Both the position numbers and the translations under genes were made by a program. A stretch of 37,568 bases of DNA from an uncultured Sphingomonas sp. (GTDB taxonomy: Bacteria; Pseudomonadota; Alphaproteobacteria; Sphingomonadales; Sphingomonadaceae): assembly GCA_913776255.1 (NCBI GenBank), contig CAJYLV010000014.1, positions 1-37,568 of the forward strand, read 5' to 3'. Of this stretch, positions 1 to 8,866 are shown piece by piece; position 1 is the stretch's first letter; the number at the start of each line of letters is the position of its first letter. A model generated the notes under the pieces. That model was given only the letters and a program-made list of their open reading frames with translations. It was not told where the DNA came from and searched no databases.

Positions 1-1
1 C

Positions 2-400
2 GACGCCGCCACCGTCACCACCCCCGCGCTGCCGGGGCGGACCTTCTCGGCGCGCATCGACCTGATCGGCGCCGCGCTCGATCCGGTCACGCACCGCCTG
101 CCGGTGCGCGCGACGATCGCCAACCCCGATGGCGCGCTGAAGCCGCAGATGTTCGCCAGCTTCGCGATCCGCCGCGCGCAGGTCGATCACGCGATCAGCG
201 TCCCCGCCGCCGCCGTCATCCATGAAGGCGACAATGCGCGCGTCTGGGTGCTGATGCCGAACGGCCTGCTGAAGGCGCGCGACGTCACCACCGGCGACAG
301 CGAGGGCGGCCAAGTCGAGATCCTGAAGGGTCTGTCGCCGGGCGACCGCATCGTCACCGCCGGCGCGCTGTTCGTCAACGAAGCGGGGATCGGCGAGTGA
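2..400 (+). CDS. RND efflux periplasmic adaptor (membrane fusion protein), C-terminal part
   Basis: The gene enters from the left edge, so only the last 132 codons are present. They read as the distal beta-barrel and membrane-proximal domains of a CzcB/CusB-type membrane fusion protein. The stretch ALDPVTHRLPVRATIANPDG, followed by LKPQMFASF and SVPAAAVI, is the usual adaptor signature, and the closing part (LKGLSPGDRIVTAGALFVNEAG) fits the conserved last strand region. Such adaptors bridge the inner-membrane pump and the outer-membrane channel in the periplasm. The stop codon overlaps the GTG start of the pump gene (GTGA at 397-400), so the two are translationally coupled. The metal or drug substrate cannot be read from this fragment, and the N-terminal signal peptide and hairpin lie outside the window. 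Confidence 0.92.
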   Translation, partial: DAATVTTPALPGRTFSARIDLIGAALDPVTHRLPVRATIANPDGALKPQMFASFAIRRAQVDHAISVPAAAVIHEGDNARVWVLMPNGLLKARDVTTGDSEGGQVEILKGLSPGDRIVTAGALFVNEAGIGE

Positions 401-3400
401 ACCGCCTCGTAGGATTCGCGCTGCGGCAGCGGCTGCTGATCGTCGGCGTCTTCGTCACGATGCTGGTGGCGGGCGTCATCGGCTTCATGAACCTCAATAT
501 CGAGGCCTATCCCGATCCCGTCCCGCCGATGGTGGAGGTCATCACCCAGACGCAGGGTCTGTCCGCCGAGGAGATGGAGCGCAACGTCACCATCCCGATC
601 GAGGTGCAGATGGCGGGCATCCCGCATCTGACCGCGATCCGCGCGATCAGCCTGTTCGGCCTGTCGGACATCAAGATCCAGTTCAGCTACGATTACACCA
701 ACGAACAGGCGCGGCAGCAGGTCATCAACCGCCTGTCGCAGCTGCCGCCGCTCACCGGCGGCGCGCAGCCGACGCTGTCGCCGACCAGCCCGGTCGGCGA
801 GATCTATCGCTATCGGATCGCCGCGCCCAAAGGCTATTCGGTCATGGACCTCAAGACGTTGCAGGACTGGGTTCTGCAGCGCCGCTTCAAGCGCATCCCC
901 GGCGTGATCGACGTCACCGGCTGGGGCGGCAAGCTGCGCGCCTACGACGTGGTGATCGACAACGACCGGCTCGCCGCGCACGGCGTCACCGTCAATCAGG
1001 TGCTGCAGGCGATCGCCAAGAGCGACGGCAACGTCGGCGGGCAGACGATCAACTTCGGCGCACAGGCCGCGATCGTCCGCGGCGTCGGGCTGATCCAGTC
1101 GCCGAGCGGGATCGAGAACGTGCTGGTCGGCACCGCCGGCGGGCAGCCGGTGCTGGTGAAGGACGTGGCCAAGGTCACGATCGGCAACACGCCGCGGCTC
1201 GGCATCGCCGGCTACAACGACCAGGACGACATCGTGCAGGGCATCGTGCTGATGCAGCGCGGCGCGCAGTCGATGCCGACGATCGAGCGCGTCCAGAAGG
1301 AAGTCGCCGAGATCAACGACTCGGGCGTCCTGCCGCCCGGCGTGCATCTGGAGCGGATCTACGACCGCTCGGACCTCATCAAGCTGACGATCCATACCGT
1401 GCTCGAGAACATGGTGGTCGGCATCCTGCTGATCTTCGCGCTGCAATGGCTGTTCCTCGGCAATTTGCGCAGCGCGATCATCGTCGCGGCCACGATCCCG
1501 TTCGCGCTCGCCTTCGCGATCCTGATCCTCGTGCTGCAGGGCGAGAGCGCGAACCTGCTGTCGGTCGGTGCGCTCGACTTCGGCCTCGTCGTCGACGCCT
1601 GCGTCATCATGGTCGAGAACATCTTCCGCCACATGGTCGAACGATCCGCCAATGTCGAAAGCGGCAAGGGGCATTATTCGCTCGCCAACCGCTTCTCGGC
1701 CGTGCTGGGCGCGTCGAGCGAGGTCAGCCGCGGCATCTTCTTCGCCGCCGCGATCATCATTGCCAGCTTCCTGCCGCTGTTCACGCTGACCGGGGTCGAG
1801 GGGCACATCTTCGGCCCGATGGCCAAGACCTATGCCTATGCGATCACCGGCGGGCTGCTCGCGACCTTCACGGTCGCGCCGGTGCTCGCGACCCTGCTGC
1901 TCCCCGACAAATTGTCGGAGGTCGAGACGTTCATCGTCGGCAAGCTGCGCCGCGTCTACGAGCCCGCCGCCGCCTTCGCGCTCGGCAACCGCGTGCTGGC
2001 GCTCGGCGGCGGCGTGCTGCTGCTGCTGGTCGCGATGGTCGGGGTGCGCTCGCTCGGCATCGAATTCCTCCCGCATCTGGAGGAAGGCAATATGTACATC
2101 CGCGCGACGTTGCCGGCGTCGATCAGCCTCGAGGCGGGCGAGCCGACCGTCAACGGCATCCGGCGGATCATCGCGCAATATCCGGAGGCGACCGCGGTGC
2201 TGTCCGCGCACGGCCGCCCCGACGACGGCACCGATGCGACCGGCTTCTTCAACGCCGAATTTTTCGTCCCGCTCAAGCCCGCCGACGAATGGCCCTCGGG
2301 CATGACCAAGGAGAAGCTGATCGACGAACTGTCGAAGAAGCTCAGCGCCCGCTATCCCGGCGTCGACTTTTCCTTCTCGCAGATTATCGAGGATAACGTC
2401 GAGGAAGCCGCCTCGGGGGTGAAGGGCGCGAACTCGATCAAGCTGTTCGGCCCCGATCTGCCGACGCTCGAAAAATATGCCAACCAGATCAAGGACCAGA
2501 TGGGCAAGGTGCGCGGGATCGAGGATCTCGGCGTCTTCCAGTCGCTCGGCCAGCCGACCGTCCGCATCGACGTCGATCGCGCCCGCGCCGCACGCTACGG
2601 GCTCACCCCCGACGACGTGAACGGCGTGGTCGCGGCGGCGATCGGCGGCAGCACCGCCGCCGATCTCTACGAAACCGGCACCGACCGCCACTTCCCGATC
2701 GTCGTCCGACTCAAGCCCGAGCAGCGCGATTCGCTGGAGGCGCTCCGCCGGATCACGATCGGCGCGCCGGCGCTCGACGGCAGCGCGCAGACGATCCAGG
2801 TGCCTTTGTCTGAGGTGGCCAACGTCCGCCTGACCTCTGGCGCGTCGTTCATCTATCGCGAGCATCAGGAACGCTACATCCCGATCAAATTTTCGGTGCG
2901 CGGGCGCGATCTGGGCGGCGCGGTCGAGGAAGCGCGCGCGCGGATCCAGCGCGAGGTGCATCTGCCCGCCGGTTATCATCTCGAATGGGCGGGTGAACTC
3001 GACAATCTCAACAACGCCATCGCGCGGCTGGAGATCGTCGTGCCGATCAGCCTGCTGCTGATGCTGTTGCTGCTCTACGCCAATTTCGGGTCGATCCGCG
3101 ACAGCCTGCTCGCCTTCGCCGCGATCCCGCTCGCGGTGGTCGGCGGGGTGCTGGCGCTGGCGCTGACCGGCACCGCGTTCAGCATCTCGGCGGCGATCGG
3201 CTTCGTGGCCTTGTTCGGGATCGCGGTGATGGACGGCATCCTCGTCGTCACCACCTTCAACAATGCGATCGACGAGGGGCTGGACCGGACGCGTGCGCTG
3301 GCGACGACGGTGCGCCACTCGCTGCGCCCGGTCGTCATGACCTGTCTGGTCGCCGCGATCGGCCTGCTGCCCGCCGCGCTGTCGCACGGCATCGGCAGCC

Positions 3401-3582
3401 AGGTGCAGAAGCCGCTGGCGCTGGTCGTGGTCGGCGGCATGACGCTCGCGCCGGTGCTGATCCTGCTGATCCTGCCGGTGCTGATCGACCGCTTCTCCCG
3501 CCGCGTCGCCCCCGCCGATCGCGGCGCGCACGGCCGCGACGTCGGCCACCACCATGACGGCGGATCGGAGGTGATCGCATGA
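397..3582 (+). CDS. CzcA/CusA-family heavy-metal efflux RND transporter
   Basis: A proton-driven inner-membrane pump of 1061 residues, the full length for the HME-RND family. It has an N-terminal membrane helix (about residues 12-30), two large periplasmic loops and two membrane helix bundles. The fourth helix carries D394, D400 and E407 (DFGLVVDACVIMVEN). This is the D-x5-D-x6-E arrangement of the CzcA proton relay and favours metal export over hydrophobic drug export. The C-terminus ends in a short His/Asp-rich tail (HGRDVGHHHDGG), which could bind metal. The start is the GTG overlapping the adaptor stop. The stop overlaps the next ATG (ATGA at 3579-3582). Which metal is moved is not evident; no metal-sensing regulator lies in the visible part. 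Confidence 0.93.
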   Translation: MNRLVGFALRQRLLIVGVFVTMLVAGVIGFMNLNIEAYPDPVPPMVEVITQTQGLSAEEMERNVTIPIEVQMAGIPHLTAIRAISLFGLSDIKIQFSYDYTNEQARQQVINRLSQLPPLTGGAQPTLSPTSPVGEIYRYRIAAPKGYSVMDLKTLQDWVLQRRFKRIPGVIDVTGWGGKLRAYDVVIDNDRLAAHGVTVNQVLQAIAKSDGNVGGQTINFGAQAAIVRGVGLIQSPSGIENVLVGTAGGQPVLVKDVAKVTIGNTPRLGIAGYNDQDDIVQGIVLMQRGAQSMPTIERVQKEVAEINDSGVLPPGVHLERIYDRSDLIKLTIHTVLENMVVGILLIFALQWLFLGNLRSAIIVAATIPFALAFAILILVLQGESANLLSVGALDFGLVVDACVIMVENIFRHMVERSANVESGKGHYSLANRFSAVLGASSEVSRGIFFAAAIIIASFLPLFTLTGVEGHIFGPMAKTYAYAITGGLLATFTVAPVLATLLLPDKLSEVETFIVGKLRRVYEPAAAFALGNRVLALGGGVLLLLVAMVGVRSLGIEFLPHLEEGNMYIRATLPASISLEAGEPTVNGIRRIIAQYPEATAVLSAHGRPDDGTDATGFFNAEFFVPLKPADEWPSGMTKEKLIDELSKKLSARYPGVDFSFSQIIEDNVEEAASGVKGANSIKLFGPDLPTLEKYANQIKDQMGKVRGIEDLGVFQSLGQPTVRIDVDRARAARYGLTPDDVNGVVAAAIGGSTAADLYETGTDRHFPIVVRLKPEQRDSLEALRRITIGAPALDGSAQTIQVPLSEVANVRLTSGASFIYREHQERYIPIKFSVRGRDLGGAVEEARARIQREVHLPAGYHLEWAGELDNLNNAIARLEIVVPISLLLMLLLLYANFGSIRDSLLAFAAIPLAVVGGVLALALTGTAFSISAAIGFVALFGIAVMDGILVVTTFNNAIDEGLDRTRALATTVRHSLRPVVMTCLVAAIGLLPAALSHGIGSQVQKPLALVVVGGMTLAPVLILLILPVLIDRFSRRVAPADRGAHGRDVGHHHDGGSEVIA

Positions 3583-5009
3583 CCCGCTCGCTCGCCCTGC
3601 TGCTCGGCTGCACCGCGCTGGCGGCGTGTTCCGTCGGCCCGCGTGATTTAAACGCGCATATCGCGCTCCCGCCTGCCACCACGCCCGCGCCGATCACGCC
3701 GGAAAGCGCACCGGGGCAGGTATTTTCGGGGTCGTCGGCGTCCCCGGCAGCATGGTGGACGACATTTGCCAGTCCGCAACTCGACATTCTGGTCACCGAA
3801 GCGCTCCGCCACAACAACGACATCGCCACCGCCGACGCGTCCTTGCGGCAGGCGGCGGAGCAGGCGCGCGCGGCCGGCGGCGCGCTGCTGCCACAGGCCG
3901 ACGCCAGCTATCAGGCGGAAAGGGCACGGGTTTCGGACGCGATCTCGCCGGTAATCGCGAACCAGAACCAGCAATTGTACACGCTCCACACCGCGCAGGT
4001 GAACGTCAGCTACACGCTCGACGCCTTCGGCGGCACCCGCAGCCGCGTCCGCTCCGCCCGCGCGCAGGCGGCGGTGCAGCGCAGCCGGCTCGACGCGGCA
4101 AGAATCACTGTTGTCAGCAACTTGGTGCAGGCGGTGATCCAGCGCGCGGCGCTCGCCGACCAGCTCGACGCGGCGCGCACCGCGGTGACGGTCAACCGCG
4201 ACATCCTCGATCGCCTGCAACTCCGCCAACGCCTCGGCGCAGTCGGTGCCGCCGATGTGGTCACGCAGCAGACCGCGCTTGCCGCCGCCGAGGGCGCGCT
4301 GCCGGCGCTGGTCCGGCAGGAGGCGCACCAACGCGTTGTGATCGCGGCATTGCTGGGTCGCGCCGCCGGCGACGCCTTGCCCGAACTGCCCACGCTCGCA
4401 CAGCTGACGCTCCCGACGCAATTGCCCGCGGTGCTCCCGTCCGACCTCGTCGCGCAGCGTCCCGACGTGCAGGCGGCGCGCGCGCAGCTGGAAGGCGCCG
4501 GTGCCGATGTCCAGACCGCGATCGCCGCGCGCCTGCCGTCGATCACGCTCAGCGCCAATGCCGGCGGCTCGGCGCAGCGCTTCGGCGACATGTTCAAAAA
4601 TGGCAATCCGTTCTGGACGTTGATCGGCGGGATCACCCAGCCGCTGTTCCACGCCGGCCAGCTGCGTCATCAGCAACGCGCGGCGGAAGCGGCGCTGGAC
4701 GGCGCCAAGGCGGGGTATCGCACCGCGGTGCTGACCGCCTTCGGGGACGTGTCCGACGCGCTGACCGGGTTGTCGACGGACGGCGTCGCGCTCGACGCCG
4801 CTACCCGCGCGGCGAACGCGTCGAACCAGGCGCTGACCTTCGCGCGGCGGCGGCTGGCGCTCGGCGATATCGACACGCTTGCGTTGCTCAACGCCAGTGC
4901 GGCCGATGCGCAGGCGCGTGCCCAATTGGTGCAGGCGCGCGCGGCACGGTTGACCGATACGGTCGCGCTGTTCGCGGCGGTCGGCGGTCGGATCGCTGCG
5001 CCGGACTAG
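3579..5009 (+). CDS. RND efflux outer membrane lipoprotein channel, NodT family
   Basis: This 476-residue protein is the TolC-like outer membrane component of the efflux system. The N-terminus MTRSLALLLGCTALAACSVGP is a lipoprotein signal with lipobox LAAC, so Cys17 should be lipidated. The body shows the internal duplication of outer membrane efflux proteins: two long helical segments each followed by beta strands, with conserved pieces such as SDLVAQRPDVQAARAQLEGA and WTLIGGITQPLFHAGQL. The start overlaps the pump stop by four bases, giving an adaptor-pump-channel operon. A 7-bp hairpin follows at 5042-5062. The assignment to the NodT subgroup rests on lipidation and overall layout. Confidence 0.92.
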   Translation: MTRSLALLLGCTALAACSVGPRDLNAHIALPPATTPAPITPESAPGQVFSGSSASPAAWWTTFASPQLDILVTEALRHNNDIATADASLRQAAEQARAAGGALLPQADASYQAERARVSDAISPVIANQNQQLYTLHTAQVNVSYTLDAFGGTRSRVRSARAQAAVQRSRLDAARITVVSNLVQAVIQRAALADQLDAARTAVTVNRDILDRLQLRQRLGAVGAADVVTQQTALAAAEGALPALVRQEAHQRVVIAALLGRAAGDALPELPTLAQLTLPTQLPAVLPSDLVAQRPDVQAARAQLEGAGADVQTAIAARLPSITLSANAGGSAQRFGDMFKNGNPFWTLIGGITQPLFHAGQLRHQQRAAEAALDGAKAGYRTAVLTAFGDVSDALTGLSTDGVALDAATRAANASNQALTFARRRLALGDIDTLALLNASAADAQARAQLVQARAARLTDTVALFAAVGGRIAAPD

Positions 5010-5041
5010 GTTTATTTCAAAGAAGCTGAGCTTACGCTGCC

Positions 5042-5062
5042 CAGGTCTGCTACAAAGACCTG
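5042..5062 (+). terminator. Hairpin after the efflux operon
   Basis: CAGGTCT (5042-5048) and AGACCTG (5056-5062) form a perfect 7-bp stem with a 7-nt loop, 33 nt after the stop of the outer membrane gene. There is no run of T after the stem, so intrinsic termination would be weak. It may instead protect the 3' end of the message. Confidence 0.4.
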
Positions 5063-5140
5063 AGGCGGGTTCATCATGTCTCCTGCTCCGGTGCAAAAAG
5101 ATCTCAATATGAAATGAACGTGAAATTCGATGAGGTCCGG

Positions 5141-5158
5141 CTGTCACCCAGAAGTCAC
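5141..5158 (+). promoter_or_regulatory. Candidate Pho box upstream of the TonB-dependent receptor
   Basis: CTGTCAC (5141-5147), four bases, then AAGTCAC (5152-5158) has the 7-4-7 direct-repeat layout of PhoB sites (consensus CTGTCAT-N4-CTGTCAT). The first half matches 6 of 7 and the second 4 of 7. It lies 66 nt before the receptor ATG, a suitable place for activation. One such match in a GC-rich intergenic region can arise by chance, so this is only a candidate. Confidence 0.35.
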
Positions 5159-5224
5159 AAGGTTGCAGCCGAATCGACCTAGACGCCCCTCGTCAGGCCA
5201 AATGGCCGGAAGGGGATCATCAAC

Positions 5225-7669
5225 ATGTCGAATACTTCGCGGATGCGCGTGCGTCTGCTCACCGGGATCGCCGCGCTGGCGCTGCCATTCGCCGCACAGG
5301 CCGAGACGCCGGTCGCCGCTGCCACCGCCGATCCGGCAACCAGCGCTCCGGACGCCGCCGAGCCGCAGGGGATCACCGAGGTCGTCGTGACCGCGACGCG
5401 TCGCGAAACCAACCTGCAGAAAACGCCGATCGCCATTTCGGTGATCGACCCGGTCATCATCAAGGACCGTCACGTCCAGAGCCTGCTCGATCTCGGCGAT
5501 GGGGCGATCCCGTCGCTGCGCGTCGCGACCTTCGAGGCGCGCCAATCGGCGCTGACGATCGGTATCCGCGGCATCGTGCCGTTCGACCAGAACCAGACCG
5601 CGCGCGATACCGGCGTCGGCGTCTATATCGACGGCGTGTACCTCGGCCGCTCGCAGGGGCTGAACGCCGCGCTGTTCGACGTCGCCCGCATCGAGGTGCT
5701 GCGCGGGCCGCAGGGCACGCTGTTCGGCCGCAATACCGAGGGCGGCGCGCTGTCGATTGTCACCGCCGCACCGACCGGCAAGTTCGACGGCACGCTGACC
5801 GCCGGTTTTGGCAATTACGGTGCGTACAACGGCCAGTTCCACGTCAACCTGCCGGAGTTCGCGAACGTCTCACTGAAGTTCGACGGCGTGAGCCAGCATC
5901 AGGACGCCACGGTCACCAACCCGCTGCCCGGCAGCTATGGCTGGAACTATTACAACCGGGTCGGCGGCCGCGCGACCGCGCTCTGGAAGCCCGCGCCCGG
6001 CCTGTCGGTGACGGTCGCCTATGATCAGGCGAAGGACGAGAACACGCCGTTCTACAGCCAGCTGGTCAATTACAATCCCAACAAGTACACCGTCGCCACG
6101 CTCGCGCAGATCAACGCCAACGGCGGCAAGCTGCCGGCGAACACGATCGCGCCGCTGTCGCCGCTGGTGGTGGTGGCCGGTGATCGCCGGATGACGCGCG
6201 CCGACATCGGCGTGCCGCAGCAGCTGAGCGTCGATCGGACTCACGGCGTGTCGTCGACGATCAAGTGGGAAGTCGCGCCGTCGCTTGAGCTGCGCTCGAT
6301 CACCGCATGGCGCGGGGTCAGCACCGATCAATGGGACAATTCCGGCGGCGGACACCGCACCGTGTTCCTGCCGAACGCGAAGTTCAGCCGCTACAGCCTG
6401 TCGTGGATGGACCAGCACCAGTTCAGCCAGGAATTCCAGGCGGTCGGCAGCGTGCCGCAGCTCGATTACACCGCCGGCCTCTATTATTATACCGAAAAGG
6501 CCGAAGAGACGGCGGCGACGCCGAGCAGCAACCAGTGGAACGCCGACGGCACGGCCTATACCGTGCTGAGCCCGATCGTCACCGGCACGATCGCCAGCGG
6601 CAATCAGGGCTGGGCGCCGGGTTCGCGCTTCCTGCAACGTGGCAGCCGCGCCAATGCGCACAGCTATGCCGCCTTCGCGCAGGCGACCTTCACACCCGAC
6701 GCGTTCGACGCCTTCCACCTGACGGTCGGCGGCCGCTATACCAAGGACAAGCGCGAGGGCACGCTGTTCCTCGTGCAGGGCAAGGCAACGAACTTCCCAT
6801 TCACCTTCGACAAGAGCCGCTTCGATCCGATGGTCACCGCGGCGGTCGACGCCAGCGATACCATCCATCTCTATGCCAAATACGCGACCGGCTATCGCGC
6901 CGGCGGCGCCAACTCGCGCTCGCAGACGTTCGCGTCCTTCGGGCCGGAGGTGGTGAAGTCCTATGAGGTCGGATCGAAGATGGATCTGCTCGACCGGCAT
7001 GTCCGGCTGAACCTTGCCGGCTACATCATGGATCGCACCGGCACGCAGATCGACTTCGACAACGTCGACACCAACTCCGCCAGTCCGACCTTCGGCAACC
7101 ACACCGAGGAAACGCGCAATGCGCCGGGCAAGTCGAAGATCCGCGGCGTCGAGGCTGACGTGACCATCAATCCGGCCGACGGGCTGACGCTGACCGGGTC
7201 GTACGCCTATACCTACACCGACGTGCCGGCGACCGCGAACCCGTTCAAGAACAATGCGTTGACCAAGGTCTTCGTGGTGTTCACGCCGCGCAATGCCGCC
7301 TCGGCATCGCTCGACTATGAACTGCCGGTCGCGATCGGCGAGGCGAAGGCGCGCTTCCACCTCGACGGCAATTATTCGGATGCGATGTATAGCTTCCAGA
7401 ACGAGCCGGTGAAGACCGACAGCAGCTTCATCGTCAACGGACGACTTGCACTCGCCGATCTGCCGCTCAACGATGCCGGCACGAAGGTGACGCTGTCACT
7501 CTGGGTGCGTAACCTGTTCGACGAAACGCACATTTATCGCCGCTCGAATGCCAATTCGTCGCCGACGCTCAACAACAACGGCTCGCTCAATTACGGTGGC
7601 GTGCTCGGCGATTACGCCAACTTCAACCCGCCGCGCACGATCGGTCTGGAAGGCGCGATCAAGTTCTGA
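5225..7669 (+). CDS. TonB-dependent outer membrane receptor
   Basis: This 814-residue outer membrane transporter takes up scarce ligands with energy from TonB-ExbBD. It has a signal peptide (MRVRLLTGIAALALPFAAQA, cleaved after AQA) and a TonB box (ITEVVVTATRRE, about residues 56-67). The plug domain carries the hallmark RIEVLRGPQGTLFGRN near residues 156-171. A 22-strand barrel follows and ends in the terminal aromatic residue expected for outer membrane insertion (GLEGAIKF). The ATG is preceded by AAGGGG. The gene stands alone, convergent with the glycan block to its right and separated from the efflux operon by 215 nt. Its ligand is unknown. The candidate Pho box suggests a phosphate-related ligand; the neighbouring GH89 gene would suggest a glycan. 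Neither is proven. Confidence 0.95.
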   Translation: MSNTSRMRVRLLTGIAALALPFAAQAETPVAAATADPATSAPDAAEPQGITEVVVTATRRETNLQKTPIAISVIDPVIIKDRHVQSLLDLGDGAIPSLRVATFEARQSALTIGIRGIVPFDQNQTARDTGVGVYIDGVYLGRSQGLNAALFDVARIEVLRGPQGTLFGRNTEGGALSIVTAAPTGKFDGTLTAGFGNYGAYNGQFHVNLPEFANVSLKFDGVSQHQDATVTNPLPGSYGWNYYNRVGGRATALWKPAPGLSVTVAYDQAKDENTPFYSQLVNYNPNKYTVATLAQINANGGKLPANTIAPLSPLVVVAGDRRMTRADIGVPQQLSVDRTHGVSSTIKWEVAPSLELRSITAWRGVSTDQWDNSGGGHRTVFLPNAKFSRYSLSWMDQHQFSQEFQAVGSVPQLDYTAGLYYYTEKAEETAATPSSNQWNADGTAYTVLSPIVTGTIASGNQGWAPGSRFLQRGSRANAHSYAAFAQATFTPDAFDAFHLTVGGRYTKDKREGTLFLVQGKATNFPFTFDKSRFDPMVTAAVDASDTIHLYAKYATGYRAGGANSRSQTFASFGPEVVKSYEVGSKMDLLDRHVRLNLAGYIMDRTGTQIDFDNVDTNSASPTFGNHTEETRNAPGKSKIRGVEADVTINPADGLTLTGSYAYTYTDVPATANPFKNNALTKVFVVFTPRNAASASLDYELPVAIGEAKARFHLDGNYSDAMYSFQNEPVKTDSSFIVNGRLALADLPLNDAGTKVTLSLWVRNLFDETHIYRRSNANSSPTLNNNGSLNYGGVLGDYANFNPPRTIGLEGAIKF

Positions 7670-7691
7670 GGCATCGTCCAGCCTTCGTGCG

Positions 7692-7723
7692 GCGCCCGTC
7701 CCGGTTGCTACCGGGGCGGGCGT
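7692..7723. terminator. Bidirectional GC-rich hairpin between convergent genes
   Basis: A 13-bp stem (7692-7704 with 7711-7723, two G-T pairs) with a 6-nt loop sits between the receptor stop at 7669 and the stop of the leftward acyltransferase gene at 7742. Its place between two convergent genes suggests it ends transcription from both sides, although a T-run is lacking. Confidence 0.6.
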
Positions 7724-7741
7724 CGTCCGTTGAGCCGGCAC

Positions 7742-8866
7742 TCACACCTTGAGGATGATCCCGCGCCGATCGAGCGCGCGGCCGAACCAGCAGCACAGCA
7801 AGGTGTAGGCGAGCGCGCAGAGCAACGATCCGACCGGCCCCGGCGCGAGCGCTTGGAACCACGTTTCGCCGATCCAGCGGTACAGGCCGACACCGGGCCG
7901 GACGTGGATCAATTCCATCGTCACCACCAGCAGTTCGGAAAACAGATAGATGGCGAGCGGATTGCGTCCGAGCATCTGCAGGAAATCACGCCCGAACCGC
8001 ACGCTTTTCACCTCGACGGCGCCGATCACCGCCCCGAGCAGGAGCATGTCGAGCCCGACGGTCAGCAGCACGAACGAGCCTGTCCACAATTTCTTGGCGA
8101 TCGGCAGCACCGGCGCGAACAGCAGCGCGACGATCACCAGCCCCGTGCCGATCAGCGCCATCCGCCCGACCGTCGCGGCCTGCTTGCCCCAGCGCTGGAT
8201 CGCCAATCCGGCGAGATAGCCGGCGATGACGTTGGCGGTCGCGGGCAGCGTGCCGAGCAGGCCTTCGGGATCGAAGCCGTGGTCCTTGCGATAGAGATGC
8301 GCGGGGCCGATCAGCCACAGATCGAGCAGCGTCCCGGCGTTACGATAGCGTCCGAACGCTTCACCGGCCGGGCTCAAGCCGACGAGGATCGCCCAGTGCA
8401 CGCCGATCAGCGCGACCGCCGCCGCCAGCAGCCAGCGCGGTGACAGATAGCGCGCGAGCAGTCCGGCGAGCAGGTAACAGAGCGCAATCCGTTGCAGCAC
8501 GCCGGTCACCCGCGTCCCGGCGAACGGCTTGACCGTCCAGCTGCCGTCCGCAGCGTGCGTGACGAACGGATACCAGTACATCAGGAAACCGAGCAGGAAG
8601 ATCAGGGCGGCGCGCTTGAAGATGCGCCGCAGGAACACGCCATCGGCCATCGGGCGGGTCAGCGCGAAGCTCATCGCATTGCCGACCGCGAACAGGAACG
8701 ACGGATAGACCAGATCGGCGAGCGTGAAGCCGATCCACGGCGCGTGGACGAGCTGCGTGAACGGCTGCCCCGCGCCCGCGGTGTTGACGACGATCATCAG
8801 GAAGATCGTCGCGCCGCGGAACATGTCGAGCGAGGCGAAGCGTTCCGGACGCGCCACGGCCGTCAT
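7742..8866 (-). CDS. nagX: Multi-pass membrane acyltransferase of the HGSNAT/NagX (DUF5009) family
   Basis: A 374-residue, very hydrophobic protein with about ten membrane helices. Its N-terminus (RFASLDMFRGATIFLMIVVN) followed by HAPWIGFTLADLVYP is the signature of the family that includes human heparan-alpha-glucosaminide N-acetyltransferase. The His of the HAPW motif (His41 here) corresponds, from memory of that protein, to its active-site histidine. Human HGSNAT uses cytosolic acetyl-CoA to acetylate terminal glucosamine on the far side of the membrane. Bacterial members found in GlcNAc-use loci are called NagX and have also been proposed as transporters. The ATG at 8866-8864 overlaps the stop of the upstream GH89 gene (ATGA), so both are made together. 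The nagX symbol reflects family membership, not shown function. Confidence 0.85.
   Translation of the reverse strand: MTAVARPERFASLDMFRGATIFLMIVVNTAGAGQPFTQLVHAPWIGFTLADLVYPSFLFAVGNAMSFALTRPMADGVFLRRIFKRAALIFLLGFLMYWYPFVTHAADGSWTVKPFAGTRVTGVLQRIALCYLLAGLLARYLSPRWLLAAAVALIGVHWAILVGLSPAGEAFGRYRNAGTLLDLWLIGPAHLYRKDHGFDPEGLLGTLPATANVIAGYLAGLAIQRWGKQAATVGRMALIGTGLVIVALLFAPVLPIAKKLWTGSFVLLTVGLDMLLLGAVIGAVEVKSVRFGRDFLQMLGRNPLAIYLFSELLVVTMELIHVRPGVGLYRWIGETWFQALAPGPVGSLLCALAYTLLCCWFGRALDRRGIILKV

Noticed and set aside
187..3555. A very long open frame (over 1100 codons) on the minus strand opposite the CzcA-like pump
   Set aside because: Long antisense frames are common in GC-rich coding DNA because the codon bias removes stops. 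The translation is rich in Arg, Asp, Gln and His with no domain, while the plus strand has full family conservation.
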